Source: Acanthaster planci (taxonomy: Eukaryota > Echinodermata > Asteroidea > Valvatida > Acanthasteridae). Taken from it: 64,000 nt of DNA. This document shows positions 60,701 to 64,000 of this stretch, one piece after another; position 1 is the first letter of the stretch, and each line of letters starts with the position of its first letter. The position numbers and the translations under genes were made by a program. Where the stretch lies: contig NW_019091394.1 in assembly GCF_001949145.1 (NCBI RefSeq), positions 1,320,231 to 1,384,230 of the forward strand, given 5' to 3'. The notes under the pieces were generated by a model, which was not told the origin of the DNA, did not search any database, and saw only the letters and a list, made by a program, of their open reading frames with translations.

Positions 60701-63232
60701 ACTTTTCTTTGGAGTCACAGTGCTGGGTTTTGCATGTCCATGGTGATTTATGGTATGATAAGAAGTCTGCTGTGCCCACCGCAGTTGTGAGTTTTGCAAG
60801 GAATTGAAAGGAAGTCATCTCTTTTGTGAGCAGCGATTGCATCTTACATAATTCTTCCTGTTTGCATTGACCGACTTCTTCTTTTGTAAAATGGTGTGAG
60901 GTGTTTCAAAATCATCCAACATGTCCTTTTTGATGAGAGGTTCTACCGTTATTTTGATTGCTTCAACATAGTACACTTGTTTGTGGTCTTTGTAGAACAT
61001 ACAAGAGTCTTTTTGACGTAACTTGAATTTGACTGATGTTGAAGCCTCTTTGGCCAACTTGTGACTTAAAACTTTCGTACCTTTATTGTACCACCATTCT
61101 TGAGCCGCACTTGGTCCTTCGTTTAATAACCAGAGTCGCCCATTTAAGCCTTTACTCTAGTTGATTTGCATAATGACATGTAACTGTCAGTGTACCCAGA
61201 GCAGAATCCATTAGTTTTCACGAGCCCTTCTCTCCAATCTCCGATCCCTTTTTGTTCACAAGTACCCTCTCACCAGTCCCCACAAAGAAGGGCAGGATCG
61301 CCAGTCGAGCACTGTTGGCGCCATGCAGCCGATTGCCCACGTGAAGAGGTTACGGTTTTTGCCAAATTACTGGTGTGTACTTTCAGTTGTGTGCAATATT
61401 CACAGAATGGCTGAGTCGGAATGGAGCGGCTGTGGCTATGAGTTACACATGAATCCGTGGGCACTGGCTTTAGCTGTTAGCCACCACATACACGATATTT
61501 TCAGTGGTATCCATTTGGACGCAGTCTAAGCTCCTCACCCTAGCATCTTCAAACTGTCCATAATTCTTCTCTTGTCTCATTTTGTCATGTGCAGGTACTC
61601 CATGGCACCGGTCCAGAATGGCCTGGGTGCGCAAATGCGCAATCCAGAAGTGTCGTGGACGGGGCGAGAGTTTGAATTGCTCCAAGCCTTTGCTCTCATG
61701 GACAAGCTAGAAGCCATCACACATGTGAGTCCAATACTGTCTGGTTTTACTGTGCTAGTTAGGATCCCCTGGCTTGTCGCCTCTTTCACTCCAGCTGTTT
61801 GGACTTGAAACTTTCCTCGACATTTTCAGATGGTTTGTATATGTACAAGGAAAAACTGCGGAGACCTTGGCTGCTAAACAATTAGCAGAAAAGTTGTGCT
61901 AACTTAGACAAAGTTGCTGACCTCAAGCACTATTTCATGGCGGTGTTTTGCATGGTTGTGCTGAAGGTTGCGCGAGTGTAGGGATTTCTGTTGTTACATC
62001 ACTACGTTTATGCACATTTTTCCACCAAAGTTAGCATGCCTTTGGCTGTGCTTTACTGCTTATGGTCTCCATGAAATGCGTGGAGCCTCTGTTGGCGTGA
62101 AATCGTGTGCTAAGCAGCACCGTGAAATTGGGTCCCGGTCCGCGGGTGTATACTCTTGTCTCTCCAACTACAAGTTTTGCACCCGTATCTGTGTGAGAGG
62201 AAATTTCATGACACGAAGCGTTGGCAGCCCAGGCTTTATTCACTTGATGTGAGGAGAACTGGGTCTTTACACTGATGGGGTATTCACAAATGAATTTGGC
62301 TTGACTCAGATATCCACAATGTATGACCCAGATTTCGATTCCCACAGCTTTCGGTGTCCACGCTAATGTTAGTTTTCCTTGGAATTTGTGTGCCAAGCTG
62401 AGCTCCCGTGCGGACGCCTCTCGGGTGCTTTCTACAGACTTTAGCACGTCCTGCCAGAGGGTCTTTGGCAGATTAGGTTTTCCTCTAACCAAAATGTAAT
62501 AACTGCCAAAGGGCATCTCAAAGGTGAGCAGACAGTAAATTGATTTTAATCCCCTCGTGGGCACTGTCTCCTCTTCCCTCCCTCCCCCCCTCCCCAGGCC
62601 ATCCGATTGAAGCTGCAGGGCAAGAACAGAAGACCCGACAATGGTGAGTTCAGCGGGAGTGGCAGCGGCAGTGGTTGCTATGGCGTCGATGATGAAGACT
62701 GCATCAGTGGGTCGGGAGACTCAGCAAGGACGGAGACCGGTGGCAATCACACTGACATGGTGTTCACCACCACCACCGAGGGTGAGTTGCCCATCTCACC
62801 AGCTTTTTCAGAAGTCCCCCGTCATAATGTCTCTCGAGGTTATTGGTTCACTCACTGTCCTGATGGGCTTGTGAATAGATTGGGAATTTACTAAGGGTTT
62901 TCTGCAGGGACTTGGACAACTTTTTAAAATTGATATTCCAAATTGACCTTGAATTGAAAATTGTTCGAATTTGTTGATTTTTTTTTTGGTTATAATTTTT
63001 TTTTTCATATACGCATTATATCGACATTTGGAAAGTGCAAAAGACCCCCAGGTACCCGTTTGGCTGAAAACATAGGTTTTTTTTAGGGAATTGAAATAAC
63101 AAAACCAAAACCTTTTTTTAGTAGTTTTCAGATATGGCTGTGGTTTCGATTCTAGCTGTCGGTGTGTCCTTCTTCCTTTCTGGTCTTCCCTTCGTCCTCT
63201 TTTACCAGGTCAGCCTCACATCGACAAGCTGA
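21542..63232 (+). CDS. Glypican, GPC3/GPC5-like, cell-surface heparan sulfate proteoglycan (8 exons)
   Basis: Glypicans are GPI-anchored heparan sulfate proteoglycans that modulate Wnt, Hedgehog, BMP and FGF signals at the cell surface. Exons 21542-21716, 23505-23663, 44011-44153, 44560-45111, 45448-45704, 61595-61724, 62598-62781 and 63132-63232 join in phase into 566 residues, the usual family length. Residues 1-27 form a signal peptide. Fourteen ectodomain cysteines follow the glypican pattern: Cys34, VC and TCCT in exon 2, seven in exon 4 including HCGLCQG and YCLNVVKGCLAN, three in exon 5. Ser-Gly repeats at 491-498 and 509-512 are the likely glycosaminoglycan sites. Asn239 and Asn522 are N-glycosylation sequons. 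The acidic C-DDED-C pair (499-507) and LQGKNRRPDN resemble GPC5, so the GPC3/5 branch is favoured over GPC1/2/4/6. A hydrophobic tail ends the protein. Confidence 0.95.
21717..23504. other. Glypican intron 1
   Basis: 1.8 kb, AT-rich, no gene or mobile element recognised. Confidence 0.7.
23505..23663 (+). CDS. Glypican exon 2
   Basis: Acceptor tccaatgacag, donor G|GTAGGT. It encodes LKVCQRDRTCCTRRMEEML, the second conserved glypican cysteine cluster, followed by a helix with DYLDFLLSSHADDFK. Phase 1 in and out. Confidence 0.95.
35560..35900. other. GC-richer island within glypican intron 2
   Basis: Composition rises clearly above the flanks, with overlapping open frames on both strands (139 codons on -, 80 and 76 on +). 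No protein motif is recognised; a regulatory element or an old repeat is as likely. Confidence 0.2.
42670..43086. mobile_element. hAT-like MITE, 417 bp
   Basis: Starts TAGGGCTGAGTTAATTC and ends with TTCGGCACAGCCCTA, giving terminal inverted repeats TAGGGCTG/CAGCCCTA, with sub-terminal ATTCGAATATTC / GAATATTCGGATATTCGG palindromes. Both ends are flanked by TTTTAT (42664-42669 and 43088-43093), suggesting a partly decayed target duplication. There is no transposase frame, so it is non-autonomous. TIRs beginning with T/CAGGG suit the hAT superfamily. Confidence 0.75.
44011..44153 (+). CDS. Glypican exon 3
   Basis: Acceptor ctcttccaaacag, donor GAG|GTAAGC. It encodes EEFEELLGYGEAKVQQNF and a helix with DLDNDIRHLFSDLRSHL. 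It contains no cysteine, as expected for this part of the core. It follows the largest intron (20.3 kb). Confidence 0.93.
44154..44559. other. Glypican intron 3
   Basis: 406 bases, AT-rich, nothing recognised. Confidence 0.8.
44560..45111 (+). CDS. Glypican exon 4: main cysteine-rich core
   Basis: Acceptor gatttctttacag, donor GAG|GTACCT. 184 codons in phase 0. It contains FFDELFPLLYSQ, the sequon NAT at Asn239, and the family hallmark CGRSLLEMRHCGLCQG ... CRSYCLNVVKGCLAN with seven cysteines. It is strikingly GC-rich against AT-rich introns. Confidence 0.97.
45112..45447. other. Glypican intron 4
   Basis: 336 bases. The exon-4 frame stays open for 29 codons past the donor, which has no significance I can see. 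Nothing else recognised. Confidence 0.8.
45448..45704 (+). CDS. Glypican exon 5
   Basis: Acceptor caaactttcag, donor GA|GTAAGT. It encodes VHRLCGYPSRGRPSPF, then a helix, VYHSLPAMMCTADE and DDDCWTGRAVG. It carries the last three of the 14 core cysteines. A dibasic-type RSRG lies in the region where some glypicans are cut by furin-like convertases, but no clear RxxR site is seen there. Confidence 0.95.
51758..51802. repeat. GCAA/GCTA tetranucleotide repeat
   Basis: A run of GCAAGCAAGCAAGC grading into GCTAGCAAGCTACCTAGCTAGCTA, imperfect and about 45 bases long. Confidence 0.85.
57491..57770 (+). pseudogene. Decayed coding fragment, unidentified
   Basis: From an ATG at 57491 the frame reads MAESK, a TGA at 57506, then 48 protein-like codons (NWREEHSIYEEVMNSSDSGS and an acidic, Ser/Thr-rich stretch) to a TAA at 57656. 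A second frame, entered before that stop, continues as KPNRFEPIVPPECQWDPDQA to a stop at 57732. One stop and one frameshift would explain this. Composition is unlike the flanking intron. It could be an intron-less retrocopy or the start of a transposon-carried gene; I do not recognise the family. Confidence 0.45.
58885..59458. repeat. Duplicated segment, copy 1
   Basis: 574 bases, nearly identical to 59578-60150, starting AGTGACCAGACAAGAATTTC and ending GCACAGCTGT. Differences are a handful of substitutions and single-base indels. An N precedes it at 58884. Confidence 0.95.
59482..59506. other. Assembly gap (25 Ns)
   Basis: Twenty-five consecutive Ns between the two copies of the duplicated segment. 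Other single Ns are at 5437 and 58884. Confidence 1.
59578..60150. repeat. Duplicated segment, copy 2
   Basis: Second copy of 58885-59458 in direct orientation. Its minus-strand open frame (59932-60144) matches the one in copy 1 (59240-59452) with only a couple of amino-acid changes, which shows how similar the copies are. Both belong to the dispersed repeat family with a diverged member near 16.7 kb. Confidence 0.95.
61595..61724 (+). CDS. Glypican exon 6
   Basis: Acceptor tttgtcatgtgcag, donor CAT|GTGAGT. It encodes EYSMAPVQNGLGAQMRNPEV, the conserved N-G-x-x-x-Q-x-x-NPEV segment of glypicans, then a helix FELLQAFALMDKLEAITH. It follows a 15.9-kb intron. Confidence 0.95.
61725..62597. other. 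Glypican intron 6 with a 177-codon antisense open frame
   Basis: 873 bases. The minus strand carries an open frame at 62031-62564 with no recognised motif. It ends in a long C/T tract that serves as the acceptor for exon 7. Confidence 0.6.
62598..62781 (+). CDS. Glypican exon 7: glycosaminoglycan attachment region
   Basis: Acceptor after a long C-rich tract (cctccccag), donor G|GTGAGT. It encodes LQGKNRRPDN, then four Ser-Gly dipeptides in tandem followed by CYGVDDEDC and SGSGD. Acidic residues next to SG repeats are the usual context for heparan sulfate. The sequon NHT and a short Thr run complete the stalk. Confidence 0.93.
62782..63131. other. Glypican intron 7
   Basis: 350 bases with several T-runs (62,975-63,005, 63,075-63,085 and 63,110-63,120), nothing else recognised. 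Confidence 0.75.
63132..63232 (+). CDS. Glypican exon 8: hydrophobic GPI-type tail
   Basis: Acceptor tagttttcag at 63131, phase 1, then MAVVSILAVGVSFFLSGLPF and on to a TGA at 63230-63232. The hydrophobic stretch is what a GPI signal needs, and eight exons agree with my recollection of vertebrate GPC3/GPC5 genes. Caution: the hydrophobic residues are encoded by the pyrimidine tract of a second acceptor at 63208, which would give a different ending. Confidence 0.6.
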
Positions 63233-63282
63233 CAGGAGTAACAAACAAAAGGAAAAAAAAAAGAACAGCTTCTCTTGCCTAA
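63209..63282 (+). CDS. Alternative glypican last exon, basic hydrophilic tail
   Basis: A very strong pyrimidine tract ending ctcttttaccag gives an acceptor at 63208, phase 1. The frame then reads GQPHIDKLTGVTNKRKKKR and TASLA before a TAA at 63280-63282. This ending has no hydrophobic anchor, so the product would be secreted or matrix-bound. It competes with the exon at 63132. Confidence 0.35.
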
Positions 63283-64000
63283 AAGAAGGAAAAACAAGAT
63301 TGAAGAATGGACTGTGATCAAATGTATCAAACTTGTATTGTCATTAAGTGCAAGTAGTTCTCTTTGTCTCTTTCTCGGTCTGTTTTGTTGGGGGGGGATA
63401 ATTCCTCGTTTTGTTTTTCCAGGAAATGACTGAGAAGTTTGGGTAGACCATTTGAACTGACCTTGTGACGGCTACCGGAAGGACATGCATATTTCATGCA
63501 TTGTTTTCTGCTATACACAGACAACCACAAGCAGACAATTAGTTCTTATGATGAAACCGCAACAAAATCAAATCTGTCTGGATCACGATCAGAAATCACG
63601 CACTGTCATAGTGAACTCACGCAGTGAACAAAAGCTGGGTTTTGGGGGGGGGGTTTCTTAGTTTGGGAAAAAACATCAGAGAAATCTTCACTGGTGCACG
63701 TAGCTTGGGGCAGCATGTCAGCCATGTTCAACAGTTCACGCTTTGTTCATTCACTTTGAGTCTCATCGGCAGATGTCAGGTTACGCGATTGTAATCAAGT
63801 CCTCAAGTGATACGCGTGCCCGGTATCAGTGCCACTGCCAGCAGCCAACAGATATTGGCAAAAACTCTGCAGCTGTGTATGCCCCAAGATGGCAGTCGCT
63901 GCCAGAGTTGCGTGTAACAGTATGGTTACAATTTCAAGAAGGCCCTCTTCTGACACAAGTCCTCAACATCCCTCCCCCCCAATATCTAAAGCCCCTAGAA
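63283..64000. other. Glypican 3' UTR and downstream sequence
   Basis: No further coding sequence and no AATAAA seen up to the window end, so the transcript end may lie beyond it. Contains G- and C-runs. Confidence 0.5.

Larger units (their letters stand above)
45705..61594. other. Glypican intron 5 (15.9 kb)
   Basis: AT-rich. It contains the GCAA/GCTA tandem repeat near 51.76 kb, a poly-T run near 53.94 kb, the decayed coding fragment at 57.49-57.77 kb, and the near-identical duplication with 25 Ns at 58.9-60.15 kb. Nothing else is recognised on either strand. Confidence 0.6.

Noticed and set aside
62031-62564. 177-codon antisense frame in glypican intron 6
   Set aside because: No motif, no start context or splice structure, and it lies in a short intron of a sense gene; likely chance.
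1-64000. CRISPR arrays, bacterial operons or phage-type defence systems
   Set aside because: The window is clearly metazoan nuclear DNA with spliced genes; no regularly spaced repeats or prokaryotic gene clusters are present.

Overview
This is a eukaryotic genomic window from an animal. Two multi-exon genes lie on the + strand, with canonical GT-AG introns, long AT-rich introns, minisatellites, small inverted-repeat transposon remnants and scaffold Ns. The glypican gene proves a metazoan. The frequent palindromic words TACATGTA and TACCGGTA, and the moderately large introns, would suit an invertebrate deuterostome (echinoderm, hemichordate or amphioxus type), but that is inference and no species can be named. 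No bacterial operons, CRISPR arrays, tRNA or rRNA genes were recognised.

Region 1 (about 478-15,073, possibly to 17,680): a gene of at least 23 exons whose 5' end probably lies before the window. Its exons join in phase, apart from one unresolved junction between 11,083 and 12,210, into roughly 980 residues: a charged coiled-coil-like N-terminal third, then a WD-repeat/beta-propeller-like region, then a helical C-terminus. It resembles the uncharacterised or cilia-associated WD-repeat proteins in style, but I cannot assign it to a named family. One intron uses a GC donor. Introns carry a TTGGG/TTGGATT minisatellite (5.15-5.64 kb), a foldback (6.47-6.66 kb) and a CACCATC-rich minisatellite (13.6-14.16 kb). 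The 3' end is ambiguous: a stop at 15,073, or a chain of an 18-nt microexon and a terminal exon ending at 17,597 just before an AATAAA.

Region 2 (about 17,680-21,541): intergenic DNA with a 175-bp foldback element and the presumed promoter and 5' UTR of the next gene.

Region 3 (21,542-63,232): a complete glypican gene of eight exons over 41.7 kb, predicted at 566 residues, with signal peptide, 14 ectodomain cysteines in the glypican pattern, a Ser-Gly heparan-sulfate attachment cluster and a C-terminal hydrophobic GPI-type tail. Several features point to the GPC3/GPC5 branch. Two competing acceptors for the last exon would give a hydrophobic tail or a basic hydrophilic tail. Its 20.3-kb and 15.9-kb introns hold a hAT-like MITE, a decayed coding fragment, short tandem repeats and a near-identical 574-bp duplication around a 25-N gap, probably an assembly artefact. 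No link between the functions of the two genes is visible.
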